Below, piece after piece: positions 17,374 through 25,774 of a stretch of 36,681 bases of DNA. The first letter of the stretch is position 1; every line of letters begins with the position of its first letter. This stretch comes from Streptococcus alactolyticus (lineage in GTDB: Bacteria; Bacillota; Bacilli; Lactobacillales; Streptococcaceae): NCBI RefSeq assembly GCF_012277075.1, contig NZ_JAAXMT010000012.1:1-36681 (forward strand), read 5' to 3'. The position numbers and the translations under genes are program-made. A model generated the notes under the pieces. That model searched no databases and was not told where the DNA came from. It worked only from the letters and a program-made list of their open reading frames with translations.

Positions 17374-17402
17374 AGTGTACCAAAAATACTGGTATTTTTC
17401 AA
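17374..17402 (-). promoter_or_regulatory. gmk: gmk operon promoter
   Basis: Minus strand: -35 TTGAAA (17397-17402), 17-nt spacer, -10 TACACT (17374-17379) with a TG extension. It gives a leader of about 60 nt and is the only clear promoter before gmk. Confidence 0.7.
17382..17399. repeat. Perfect palindrome within the gmk promoter, operator candidate
   Basis: AAAAATAC-TG-GTATTTTT has two perfect 8-bp arms around 2 nt. It fills most of the spacer and overlaps the -35, the position of a classical repressor site. I do not recognize a regulator for it. Confidence 0.5.
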
Positions 17403-17427
17403 GGCATTTTAGCCGCTTGTCTAAAGC

Positions 17428-17458
17428 AAAAGGAAGTACCTTTTCAGCACCTCCTTTT
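17428..17458 (-). terminator. Terminator of rny
   Basis: An 11-bp stem with two G-T wobbles (arms 17428-17438 and 17448-17458), 9 nt after the rny stop. On the minus strand the stem's final T-run supplies the U tract. Confidence 0.75.
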
Positions 17459-17467
17459 TACAGCGTT

Positions 17468-19075
17468 TTATTTGGCGTAATCCACGGCACGAAGTTCTCG
17501 AATAACGGTCACCTTGATGTTTCCTGGATAATCCAAATTATTTTCAATTTTCTCACGAACCTTGTGGGCTAGGATGGTCACTTCGTCGTCTGAAATTTTA
17601 TTCGGTTGGACAACGATGCGAATTTCACGCCCTGCTTGAAGGGCATAACTGCTCTTAACACCATCAAAGCTTGTCGCAATATTTTCCAAATCACGCAGAC
17701 GTTTAATGTAATTTTCCATAGATTCATTACGAGCACCTGGGCGGGCAGAACTCAAGGCATCCGCAGCGGCTACAAGCACAGCAATGACGCTTTCAGGCTC
17801 CACATCACCATGGTGACTGGCGATGGCATTGACAACCACTGGGCTTTCCTTGTACTTGCGAGCAAATTCGGCACCAATTTCAACGTGGCTTCCTTCCACT
17901 TCACGGTCAATCGCTTTCCCCATGTCATGCAAAAAGCCTGCACGTCGAGCCAAAGCCACATTTTCACCCAGTTCTCCAGCTAAAATACCAGCCATTTTAC
18001 CGACTTCAATCGAGTGTTGAAGAACGTTTTGGCCATAAGAAGTTCTGAAATGAAGGCGTCCCATAATCTTGATGAGATCAGGGTGAAGGTTAAGGGCACC
18101 AATTTCAAAGGCTGCTGCTTCACCGTATTCACGGATGCGGTGATCCATTTCTAGGCGATTTTTTTCAACCAATTCTTCAATACGAGCTGGGTGAATACGG
18201 CCATCTTGGATCAAAGCTTCAAGGGTCAAGCGGGCAATTTCACGACGAACGGGGTCAAATCCTGACAAGACCACCACTTCAGGAGTATCATCAATGATAA
18301 CATCCACACCTGTCAAGCTTTCAAAGGTCCGAATATTACGCCCTTCGCGTCCAATGATACGTCCCTTCATGCTGTCATCTGGCAAGTGGACCGTGGTGAT
18401 GGTTTGCTCAGCCACATATTCCCCAGCCATACGTTGCATGGCCTGCGCCAAAATGTCTTTCGCCATTTTGCTTGACTTGTCACGAATCTCACGTTCGGCG
18501 TCTTTGATTTTCGTTGCAATTTCGTGTGTCAAGTTATTTTCCGTTTCGGTCAAAATAACCTCACGCGCTTCTGCAATAGTCATCACTGCGACACGTTCCA
18601 ATTCAGCTTGCTTTTGGCCTTCTAGCTCTCCAATTTGTTTTTCACGCTCATTAATATGCTTAGTTTTATCGGTCAGACTCTGCTCTTTGCTTTCCAACAA
18701 TTTTTCTTTGTTAGTTAAGTTCTCGTCTTTTCGGTCAAGAGAATAAGCACGTTCTGTCAAACGTATTTCTAACTGCTTTAACCCTTGTCTTTCAGACTTG
18801 AATTCTTTTTCAATCTCTTCACGATATTTTCTAGCCTCTTCTTTAGCTTCGATTAGCATCTCTTTGCGGTGAGATTTGCTTTCTCGCTCTGCTGTTTGTC
18901 GAATCTGCTCTGCTTCTTGCTCAGCTTTTCCACGTAAGTTTACAGCATCTTGTTCGGCATTTAAAAGAGTGAGTTCTGCCGCTTTCTTTGCAGACTTCAG
19001 TCTAATCGAAATCAAGGCATAACCAACTATCAAACCAATGAGGGCAAAAACAATCAAAATAATAATATCTGTCAC
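17468..19075 (-). CDS. rny: Ribonuclease Y
   Basis: RNase Y is the membrane-anchored endoribonuclease that starts mRNA turnover in many Firmicutes. Residues 3-23 form a membrane anchor; about 30-200 is a long coiled coil rich in Glu/Lys/Arg; a KH domain follows ([15 protein letters not shown], 238-252), then the catalytic HD domain with HDMGKAID (HD at 383-384). The length of 535 residues is typical. GTG start at 19075 has GAGGT upstream. It has its own promoter (19147-19175), and its leader can fold into a 12-bp hairpin (19105-19137). Divergent from luxS. Confidence 0.98.
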   Translation of the reverse strand: MTDIIILIVFALIGLIVGYALISIRLKSAKKAAELTLLNAEQDAVNLRGKAEQEAEQIRQTAERESKSHRKEMLIEAKEEARKYREEIEKEFKSERQGLKQLEIRLTERAYSLDRKDENLTNKEKLLESKEQSLTDKTKHINEREKQIGELEGQKQAELERVAVMTIAEAREVILTETENNLTHEIATKIKDAEREIRDKSSKMAKDILAQAMQRMAGEYVAEQTITTVHLPDDSMKGRIIGREGRNIRTFESLTGVDVIIDDTPEVVVLSGFDPVRREIARLTLEALIQDGRIHPARIEELVEKNRLEMDHRIREYGEAAAFEIGALNLHPDLIKIMGRLHFRTSYGQNVLQHSIEVGKMAGILAGELGENVALARRAGFLHDMGKAIDREVEGSHVEIGAEFARKYKESPVVVNAIASHHGDVEPESVIAVLVAAADALSSARPGARNESMENYIKRLRDLENIATSFDGVKSSYALQAGREIRIVVQPNKISDDEVTILAHKVREKIENNLDYPGNIKVTVIRELRAVDYAK

Positions 19076-19104
19076 GTTTTTACCTCAATATTCTATTTTT
19101 AATA

Positions 19105-19137
19105 TTTTCTACTAATTCTATTTTCATTAATAGAAAA
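19105..19137 (-). other. Hairpin in the rny 5' leader
   Basis: TTTTCTACTAAT (19105-19116) and ATTAATAGAAAA (19126-19137) pair with one mismatch around a 9-nt loop. It lies between the promoter and the GTG start; no T-run terminator follows. It may affect stability or be an RNase Y target. Confidence 0.45.
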
Positions 19138-19146
19138 CTACTTTCC

Positions 19147-19175
19147 AGTTTACCATAAAACGAATTTTTTCACAA
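19147..19175 (-). promoter_or_regulatory. rny: rny promoter
   Basis: Minus strand: -35 TTGTGA (19170-19175), 17-nt spacer, -10 TAAACT (19147-19152) with a TG extension. Confidence 0.7.
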
Positions 19176-19184
19176 TTTAAAATT

Positions 19185-19198
19185 TTAAAGCGTTTTAA
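19185..19198. promoter_or_regulatory. cre-like element between rny and luxS
   Basis: TTAAAGCGTTTTAA matches the cre consensus at 12 of 14 positions, lacking the outer G and C. It covers the -35 position of luxS and is 10 bp upstream of the rny -35. Confidence 0.3.
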
Positions 19199-19207
19199 TA
19201 AATTTTA

Positions 19208-19216
19208 TGTTATGAT
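19208..19216 (+). promoter_or_regulatory. luxS: luxS extended -10 promoter
   Basis: TGTTATGAT is an extended -10 with a poor -35. It is followed by an AAAGGGGGG ribosome binding site 5 nt before ATG 19245. Confidence 0.6.
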
Positions 19217-19244
19217 AGGAATACTAGTAAAAAGGGGGGTTATT

Positions 19245-19730
19245 ATGTCTAAAAAAGAGGTTACCGTAGAAAGCTTTGAATTGGACCATACAATTGTGAA
19301 AGCACCATACATTCGCCTGATTTCACAAGAAAAAGGGCCTGTTGGTGATGTTATTTCTAACTTTGATGTGCGTTTGGTACAACCAAATGAAAATGCCATC
19401 CCAACCGCAGGACTACACACGATTGAGCATTTATTTGCTAAATTAATTCGTGAACGCATTGATGGTATGATTGACTGCTCTCCTTTTGGATGCCGCACAG
19501 GTTTTCATTTGATGATGTGGGGTGAGCACAACACGACAGAAATTGCCCAAGTCATCAAATCTAGCCTCGAAGAAATCGCTAATGTCACAACTTGGGATGA
19601 CGTCCCAGGTACAACCATTGAATCTTGCGGAAACTACAAGGACCACAGTCTTTTTACTGCAAAAGAATGGGCAAAAGTCATTTTACAAGACGGCATTTCA
19701 GACGACCCATTTGAACGCCATGTCATCTAA
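19245..19730 (+). CDS. luxS: S-ribosylhomocysteine lyase
   Basis: Cleaves S-ribosylhomocysteine to homocysteine and DPD, the precursor of autoinducer-2, completing the activated methyl cycle. It is a small metalloenzyme: metal ligands His58 and His62 in HTIEH and Cys128 in ESCGN, with catalytic Cys83 in [10 protein letters not shown], all present. It has 161 residues from ATG 19245, which is preferred to the upstream frame because of the strong AAAGGGGGG site. Monocistronic, divergent from rny, with a bidirectional terminator after it. Products feed the methionine and cysteine metabolism hinted at by cysK and the transporter at 33468-35907. Confidence 0.98.
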   Translation: MSKKEVTVESFELDHTIVKAPYIRLISQEKGPVGDVISNFDVRLVQPNENAIPTAGLHTIEHLFAKLIRERIDGMIDCSPFGCRTGFHLMMWGEHNTTEIAQVIKSSLEEIANVTTWDDVPGTTIESCGNYKDHSLFTAKEWAKVILQDGISDDPFERHVI

Positions 19731-19738
19731 GACCACAC

Positions 19739-19775
19739 AAAAAGCAGAGAAGGCTTAAATGCTCTCTGCTTTTTC
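19739..19775. terminator. Bidirectional terminator between luxS and the SDR gene
   Basis: An 11-bp stem AAAAGCAGAGA/TCTCTGCTTTT followed by a T-run on the plus strand and by a T-run on the minus strand. It is shared by the convergent genes luxS and the acetoin reductase. Confidence 0.88.
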
Positions 19776-19788
19776 GTTTGCTTTCATT

Positions 19789-20631
<843 letters not shown>

Positions 20632-20685
20632 TCACACTATTTTTGAAAATACTTTTCGACTAAAAAATAACTTTTCTGATAGCAT

Positions 20686-20711
20686 AAAAGAAGACCTTAC
20701 GGTCCTCTTTT
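20686..20711 (-). terminator. Terminator of mapZ
   Basis: An 11-bp stem with one mismatch (AAAAGAAGACC / GGTCCTCTTTT) and a TTAC loop, 7 nt after the mapZ stop. Confidence 0.82.
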
Positions 20712-20717
20712 ATAGTT

Positions 20718-22349
20718 TTAGTAATCCAAGGCATCTGAATGACCAGCAGCATTTCCGACGAAGTAACCCGTTTTACAGTTGATAGAGAACAGATAAGTTC
20801 CATCAGCCTTGAACATATTGTAGTAACCATTGTCGTTGATGATATTGACTTTTTCTAAGATAAAGTCATTTCCTGAGAAATAGCCACGTGCGTGTGAGGT
20901 ATCAATGATTTTTTCAAGGACACCTGGTGCAAAGGTCCAAGCTGGGTTGCTTGAGTCTGCAATCGCACTTTCATTATAAGGCACACGGCTAAGATTGCGT
21001 TGCAAAATAGCAGGATTGTAAGACGTAATACCGTAGCTTGTCGCTCCTGAAACGCTGGCTGTTGCAGGTGTTGACGTATCTGATGATGCTTCTTGCGTTG
21101 TTGAGCTAGCTTCCGTTTGACTTTGCTCACTGTCACTTGCTTCTGTTGAAGAGTCAGGCGCTTCGCTTGAACTTGATGATGAACTAGCTGCTTCACTGCT
21201 ACTTGCAGCGGCTTCATTACTAGCAGCTGTTGCTTGTTCCAATTGTTCTTTACCATCAGTTATCGCTGATTGTAACAAGGTATCTAGTTTAGCATTGCCT
21301 GTTTTTAGCAAGTCGCTTGATAATTGGTCAAAGTTAGCATCTGATTTCACCGTTGCAGAAACTTTTTTACCATCAACAATCACATCAGATTCGAAGCGTT
21401 TGTTGACAGATTGGATGGCTTCAATTTGTTTATCCAAGGCATCATAATCTTTTTTGGCTGCATCGTATGACTTGGTACCTTTCAAAGCATCCAATTTTTC
21501 TTTCAAGGTTGGCAGATTTGAAAAAGCGCTGTTTTTCAAGCTGGTTTTCTTATCATCTGTAAAGAATGAATCATAATAAGAATCAAAGGCTGATGCTGCT
21601 TTTTTCTCTTTTGATGATTCTTCTGACGATGTTTTAGTGACCGACGTATTTGACTGCACTGTTTTAGAGTCGTTTTTATTGGCATTCAAACCATAGGCAA
21701 TCCCAAAAATAGCAAGCACCAAAGTTGCTACACCACCAATAATAAAGGTTCTTGTGAGCTTTTTAGGCTCCTCATCTCCCCAAGCGTCATCGTCGTCCTT
21801 TTCCTCAGTAAAGGCAGGACTACTAACAGCAGGGGTAGGCTCTGGGCTAACAGATGGTTCTGGTTTGATGTCTGCTGGCTCTGTTGCCTCTTGCTCTGGC
21901 TGGGGTTGAGGTTCTGGCTGCTCGTCCTTGATTTGAAAAGCAGGCGTTTCCTCCTGTGGCCTAGCATCCGCTTTTTCAGTAGCATCTTCTACTGGGACAG
22001 CTTTAGGTTCAGGAGTAGGTGTTTCAGCCTGCTTAGGTAAATCGCTTTTTAGGGCTGCATTGCCAATAATTCCTTTTTGAGCCAATTCTTCGCGTTGCTT
22101 TTTGATAAAATCATCCAAAGCTAACGTGTCCAAATCATCAAAATCCGATATTTTTGACTCAAATTTTTGTGATGTGACTTCGTCTTTATGTTCTTTAATA
22201 TACTTATCCAACACCCCGTCAGAATCACCTGCACTGGCTTTGATTTCAGAATTCTTTTGTGCAACTTCTTCAACGGTCATGTATTTGACATCTTGTAAAT
22301 CCAAGCCATCTTGCTCTTGAGAAGATGGGTTTTCTTTCTTTTCTGACAC
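20718..22349 (-). CDS. mapZ: MapZ/LocZ, mid-cell division-site marker
   Basis: Single-pass membrane protein that marks the division site and positions FtsZ rings in streptococci. The cytoplasmic N-terminus (1-198) opens with a conserved block including YMTVEEVAQK and has DDLDTLALDDFIKKQ (71-85), the region near StkP sites in the pneumococcal protein; Thr75 is a candidate. A Pro/Glu/Gln-rich linker (about 105-180) precedes the membrane helix (201-222). Outside lie a helical domain (about 250-375), a Ser-rich linker (378-432) and the conserved peptidoglycan-binding C-terminus (434-543). GTG start at 22349 has AGAGGTG 7 nt upstream. Linkage to the methyltransferase, rnpB and gpsB matches pneumococcus. 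Confidence 0.93.
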   Translation of the reverse strand: MSEKKENPSSQEQDGLDLQDVKYMTVEEVAQKNSEIKASAGDSDGVLDKYIKEHKDEVTSQKFESKISDFDDLDTLALDDFIKKQREELAQKGIIGNAALKSDLPKQAETPTPEPKAVPVEDATEKADARPQEETPAFQIKDEQPEPQPQPEQEATEPADIKPEPSVSPEPTPAVSSPAFTEEKDDDDAWGDEEPKKLTRTFIIGGVATLVLAIFGIAYGLNANKNDSKTVQSNTSVTKTSSEESSKEKKAASAFDSYYDSFFTDDKKTSLKNSAFSNLPTLKEKLDALKGTKSYDAAKKDYDALDKQIEAIQSVNKRFESDVIVDGKKVSATVKSDANFDQLSSDLLKTGNAKLDTLLQSAITDGKEQLEQATAASNEAAASSSEAASSSSSSSEAPDSSTEASDSEQSQTEASSTTQEASSDTSTPATASVSGATSYGITSYNPAILQRNLSRVPYNESAIADSSNPAWTFAPGVLEKIIDTSHARGYFSGNDFILEKVNIINDNGYYNMFKADGTYLFSINCKTGYFVGNAAGHSDALDY

Positions 22350-22410
22350 GCTTGTTCACCTCTCTACATCAGATTTCTATATCACATAGGCTCTTAACTG
22401 CTAGCTAATC

Positions 22411-23583
22411 TCACTTATCTTTGGTTGATGGCACGGCAGAGCGTTTGACACGTTCGCCATAAAATTGATACAAATCAACCCTCAGTGTTCCATTATAAAG
22501 TTTTCGTTTTTTATCAGCCTGCGAGCCGTATTTGCGTTCAAACTGTTCATCACTGGTCAAGATGAATTTGCTCCATGTTTTGAGCGGAGCAAAAGTTTGT
22601 CCCATCTCATTATACAAGATGTCCACCGCTTTGTCATCCAGCAATCGTTCGCCATAAGGTGGGTTTGATATGATAACACCGTTGATTTTATCGGTTTTTA
22701 AATCTTGAAGACGCATTTGTTTCAATTGGATGACATCTGCAAGTCCTGCTTCTTGTGCGTTCTTTTTCGCAATCTCAATCATCCGACCATCAATATCAAA
22801 ACCTGAAATATCAAGCTCAATATCATAATCGGCTTTTGCTTCAGCCTCGTCACGAACTTGTTGAACCAAATCCGCATCGACCCAATTCCATGCTTCAAAA
22901 GCAAAATCACGGTTAAAACCAGGAGCAATGTTCATGCCAATCATAGCCGCCTCAATGCAGAAAGTCCCTGAACCACAGGTTGGGTCGATAAAAGGCTTAT
23001 CGGGATACCAATTAGATAACTCAATGATAGCTGCGGCCATGTTTTCTTTAATCGGAGCACCACCTTTTTCCACACGGTAACCACGTTTAAAGAGGCTAGC
23101 CCCCGTTGTATCAATCATGACCGTTGCCTTGTCCTTCAAAATGGATACTTCAATTTTAAATTCTGCACCATTTTCCTGCAAAGGCACACCGTCAGGACGG
23201 TGATACACTTTTTGCAATTTTTTCACGACCGCTTTTTTACTAATAGCTTGAACACTTGGCTCATTGTGAAGCTTTGATTTCACACATTTGGCCTTGGCAA
23301 TGGGAAATTTAGCCCCCAAAGGCAAGTAATTTTCCCAATCAAGCGCATAAACGCCTTGGAACAATTCTTCAAAGGTACGTGCTGGAAATTCCCCCACGAC
23401 AATCTTGATGCGGTCAGCCGCTCGTAGCCAGAGATTGGTCGTAATGATCGTTCTTACATCCCCTTGAAAATGCACCTTCCCATTTTCAACCTGGCACTCA
23501 ATTCCTAAATCACGAATTTCACGCCCGACAATCGCCTCCAGCCCCGCAGCCGATGTCGCTACTAAATTAAAGTTTTTCTTCAT
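22411..23583 (-). CDS. THUMP-domain RNA (guanine-N2) methyltransferase, YpsC/RlmL-like
   Basis: Class I SAM-dependent RNA methyltransferase of 390 residues. The N-terminal ferredoxin-like/THUMP region (about 1-155) binds RNA and contains ATSAAGLEAIVGRE. The catalytic domain shows FIDPTCGSGTFCIEAAMIG (SAM site), ISGFDIDGRMIEIAKKNA and the catalytic ISNPPYGERL. It corresponds to B. subtilis YpsC and the N-terminal half of E. coli RlmL, which methylates G2445 of 23S rRNA; the target here is inferred. The gene lies between rnpB and mapZ, following the rnpB terminator, and may have its own weak promoter near 23619-23624. Confidence 0.92.
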   Translation of the reverse strand: MKKNFNLVATSAAGLEAIVGREIRDLGIECQVENGKVHFQGDVRTIITTNLWLRAADRIKIVVGEFPARTFEELFQGVYALDWENYLPLGAKFPIAKAKCVKSKLHNEPSVQAISKKAVVKKLQKVYHRPDGVPLQENGAEFKIEVSILKDKATVMIDTTGASLFKRGYRVEKGGAPIKENMAAAIIELSNWYPDKPFIDPTCGSGTFCIEAAMIGMNIAPGFNRDFAFEAWNWVDADLVQQVRDEAEAKADYDIELDISGFDIDGRMIEIAKKNAQEAGLADVIQLKQMRLQDLKTDKINGVIISNPPYGERLLDDKAVDILYNEMGQTFAPLKTWSKFILTSDEQFERKYGSQADKKRKLYNGTLRVDLYQFYGERVKRSAVPSTKDK

Positions 23584-23607
23584 TCCTTAATTCCTATTTC
23601 ATCAAAT

Positions 23608-23621
23608 ACTTATCTATAAGT
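23608..23621. repeat. Small palindrome upstream of the RNA methyltransferase gene
   Basis: ACTTAT-CT-ATAAGT is a perfect inverted repeat. It overlaps a possible minus-strand extended -10 (TGATACACT, 23619-23627), 25 nt before the start codon. Function unknown. Confidence 0.3.
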
Positions 23622-23667
23622 GTATCACGTTTTACGGTTTTTGAACCATTAAAATATCAGTTATTTG

Positions 23668-23695
23668 CAAAATAAAAGCTAGCCTAAGCTAGCTC
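23668..23695 (-). terminator. Terminator of rnpB
   Basis: A 7-bp GC-containing stem (AGCTAGC / GCTAGCT) with a 4-nt loop and TTTTATTTT on the minus strand, immediately after the 3' end of the RNase P RNA. Confidence 0.85.
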
Positions 23696-23700
23696 AACCT

Positions 23701-24087
23701 ATATGCAATTTTCTATAAGCCATGTTTTGTTCCAGAGGTAACTAGGTCTTACCTCCTTCGATAATCATCTGTCTACTGTTTCCAGTCAGGATAGATTGTT
23801 CGTCTTCCAACTATCCCATGCCCCTACCAAAGTTTGGGTTGCTAGCTTGAGGGGTTTACCGCGTTCCACTTTTTAGGTTTCCCTAAAAACTACGTCACTG
23901 TGGCACTTTCAGAGCAACTCAGACCTATCTAACGACTTAGTCCTTTCGCTCGCCGTAACACCTTCCAAAAAGATGTCCCTAGGCTTATTGATTCACCTAG
24001 CACAAACACTACCAGCATCACAGCCGGTGCTAGCATGGACTTTCCTCATGATACCAAATGCACCACGCGATTATCCAAAAATTGCAC
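23701..24087 (-). ncRNA. rnpB: RNase P RNA component, type B
   Basis: Catalytic RNA that matures the 5' ends of tRNAs. Read on the minus strand it has helix P1 formed by TGCAATTTT at the 5' end and AAAATTGCA at the 3' end, the universally conserved GAGGAAAGTCC near the 5' side, GGCGAGCGAAAGG in the middle, and GACAGATGATTATCG followed by AACAAAACATGGCTTATAG near the 3' end. The length of about 387 nt and layout fit the Bacillus-type (B) class. The 5' end is placed 4 nt after a TATAAA box; ends are accurate to a few bases. It is flanked by gpsB upstream and its own terminator downstream, as in other streptococci. Confidence 0.96.
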
Positions 24088-24118
24088 GTTTTTTATAACT
24101 CAAGCACTAAGGCTTAAA

Positions 24119-24457
24119 TTACCCATTGATTTGTTTACCAAAGACTTCTTTTTCCAAACGGCTAATGCGTTTCAAAATATCGAAGTTAGTTGCAGATTGT
24201 GCCACACGTGTTTGTTGTGCACTTGCTGCTTGCGAAGAAACGTATGATGATTGCGCATTTGCCTTAGATTTTGCTGCTAATTGTTGTTTTAAGCGGTCAT
24301 TTTCTTCGCGTAATTCTTGAATTTGTGTGAGATAACTTTCGTAATCTTGGATCACATTATCCAAAAATTCGTCAATTTCTTTCTTATCGTAACCACGCAT
24401 GCTGGTTTTAAACTCTTGTTCAAAAATGTCCTTAGGACTATAAATAATACTTGCCAT
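24119..24457 (-). CDS. gpsB: GpsB cell division coordinator
   Basis: GpsB is a small DivIVA-like protein (112 residues) that links septal and peripheral wall synthesis, binding class A PBPs and, in streptococci, supporting StkP activity. The N-terminal DivIVA domain shows [29 protein letters not shown] (given in pieces: positions 7-36) followed by a coiled coil (about 36-72) and a short C-terminal helix ([16 protein letters not shown]) used for oligomerization. It is directly upstream of rnpB. Its partner genes stkP, mapZ and pbp1a are all in this window. Confidence 0.96.
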   Translation of the reverse strand: MASIIYSPKDIFEQEFKTSMRGYDKKEIDEFLDNVIQDYESYLTQIQELREENDRLKQQLAAKSKANAQSSYVSSQAASAQQTRVAQSATNFDILKRISRLEKEVFGKQING

Positions 24458-24508
24458 TCTATCTCTCCAACCAAAACCATTCTAAGGCACATGAAATCAT
24501 GATACCAA

Positions 24509-24514
24509 ATTATA
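24509..24514 (-). promoter_or_regulatory. gpsB: gpsB promoter (-10 box)
   Basis: A consensus minus-strand TATAAT lies about 50 nt before the gpsB ATG, in the gap to ypsA. The -35 is weak, a T-rich TTTTCT or TTTTTC at 17-18 nt. Confidence 0.5.
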
Positions 24515-24577
24515 TAGTACAGAAATATTAGAGAAAAATCAAGCATTTACTTCTAATTTTCTTGTGACCGATACGTC

Positions 24578-25096
24578 TTACCAATCTTCTAAAAATTCAT
24601 TTAAACGCTCAAAAGTCAAAAAAGTAATAGGGTAATCTGCTTGTTCTTGCATGACTTTTAACAAATATTTCAATTGGGTTTCATTTTCAGTATCATAAAA
24701 AAGGTAGGCACCTTGCGTGTTTTGAACCAAAAAGTGATTATATTGTCGAAATTGTGATGGGTTCTCATAGCTTTCGTAGGCGTATTTGACAAAATCAACC
24801 TGCTTGAAATCTGCCAATTTGGCTTGATTGGCTTCGTTCCACTGTTGGCCTTGAGTTTCAAAGGTGAAAAGCGTGGCAATTTGAAAAGGGTAATCCGCCT
24901 GCAATTTCTTAGCCACTTGCAGTGCCCAATATTCAAAGCCAAGATTGCCCGTGAAAATAAACCACTCCACCCCTTCTTCAAGATAATGGATAAGGTCTTT
25001 TCGAATGGCCGCCTTGATCACATCAATGCGTGGGTCCTTATCTTGAAAAATGCTCAATTCAAATCCGCGGTACCCCGTCACAAGAATTGCGTTCAT
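24578..25096 (-). CDS. ypsA: YpsA family protein (DUF1273, SLOG fold)
   Basis: Cytoplasmic 172-residue protein of the YpsA family, a SLOG/Rossmann-like fold expected to bind a nucleotide or related ligand. Visible: the Gly-rich start [14 protein letters not shown] and the [15 protein letters not shown] block (about 48-62). In B. subtilis and staphylococci YpsA is tied to cell division and oxidative stress, and its gene is near gpsB and recU as here. The ligand is not known. ATG 25096 has AAAAGGAGG upstream. Divergent from recU across 72 nt. Confidence 0.92.
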   Translation of the reverse strand: MNAILVTGYRGFELSIFQDKDPRIDVIKAAIRKDLIHYLEEGVEWFIFTGNLGFEYWALQVAKKLQADYPFQIATLFTFETQGQQWNEANQAKLADFKQVDFVKYAYESYENPSQFRQYNHFLVQNTQGAYLFYDTENETQLKYLLKVMQEQADYPITFLTFERLNEFLEDW

Positions 25097-25118
25097 ATCT
25101 GCCTCCTTTTAAAAAATA

Positions 25119-25127
25119 TGTTATAAT
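25119..25127 (+). promoter_or_regulatory. recU-pbp1a promoter, extended -10
   Basis: TGTTATAAT is a perfect extended -10; no good -35 is seen. Leader of about 35 nt with AGGAG before ATG 25169. Confidence 0.65.
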
Positions 25128-25168
25128 AGGACTACCTATGTGATTTAATCAATAAAGATAGGAGTTTT

Positions 25169-25774
25169 ATGGTTAATTACCCTCACTTTGTTCGGAGGCA
25201 AACAACACCTCCACGTAAAAAAAGCGAAAAAAACACCGTAAACTTTGCTAATCGTGGGATGAGTTTTGAAGCAGCTATTAACGAAACCAATAATTATTAC
25301 CTATCTCGTGATATCGCTGTGATTTACAAAAAACCAACACCCATTCAAATTGTTAAGGTGGATTATCCCAAACGAAGCCGAGCTAAGATTGTGGAAGCTT
25401 ATTTTCGACAAGCCTCTACTACCGATTACTCTGGCGTCTATAAGGGATATTATGTTGACTTTGAAGCTAAAGAAACTCGGCAAAAGACATCTATGCCGCT
25501 CAAAAATTTTCATGCGCATCAAATAAAACATATGGACAGAGTCTTAAAACAAGGTGGGATTTGTTTTATCTTACTCCATTTTTCGACTCTAAAGGAAACC
25601 TATTTTTTACCAGCTAGTGCCCTAGTTGATTTTTACCAAATTCATTTGGGAACCAAATCAATGCCTCTTGATTATATCAAAAAAAATGGTTATCTGGTGG
25701 CAACACAGGCACTACCTCAAGTTCCTTATTTAGATATTATTGACCAAAAAATTTTAGGCGGTGATGACAATTAA
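25169..25774 (+). CDS. recU: Holliday junction resolvase RecU
   Basis: RecU cuts Holliday junctions in recombinational repair and chromosome segregation of Gram-positive bacteria. The 201-residue protein has the conserved [26 protein letters not shown] with Asp86, and the nuclease core DFEAKET with Asp97, Glu99 and Lys101. The family's N-terminal extension is basic ([13 protein letters not shown]). The ATG has AGGAG upstream. Its last 11 bases overlap pbp1a, the conserved recU-pbp1 arrangement linking repair and wall growth. Confidence 0.97.
   Translation: MVNYPHFVRRQTTPPRKKSEKNTVNFANRGMSFEAAINETNNYYLSRDIAVIYKKPTPIQIVKVDYPKRSRAKIVEAYFRQASTTDYSGVYKGYYVDFEAKETRQKTSMPLKNFHAHQIKHMDRVLKQGGICFILLHFSTLKETYFLPASALVDFYQIHLGTKSMPLDYIKKNGYLVATQALPQVPYLDIIDQKILGGDDN

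Noticed and set aside
17606..17983. 125-residue open frame on the plus strand inside rny
   Set aside because: Antisense to the HD domain of rny; no family resemblance and no initiation signals.
18294..18746. 150-residue open frame on the plus strand inside rny
   Set aside because: Lies fully antisense to the coiled-coil and KH region of rny. Composition is Ser/Ile-rich as expected from a complemented frame, and there is no ribosome binding site.
24035..24247. 70-residue plus-strand open frame across the rnpB/gpsB junction
   Set aside because: It runs antisense through the conserved 5' part of rnpB and the gpsB 3' end; chance frame.
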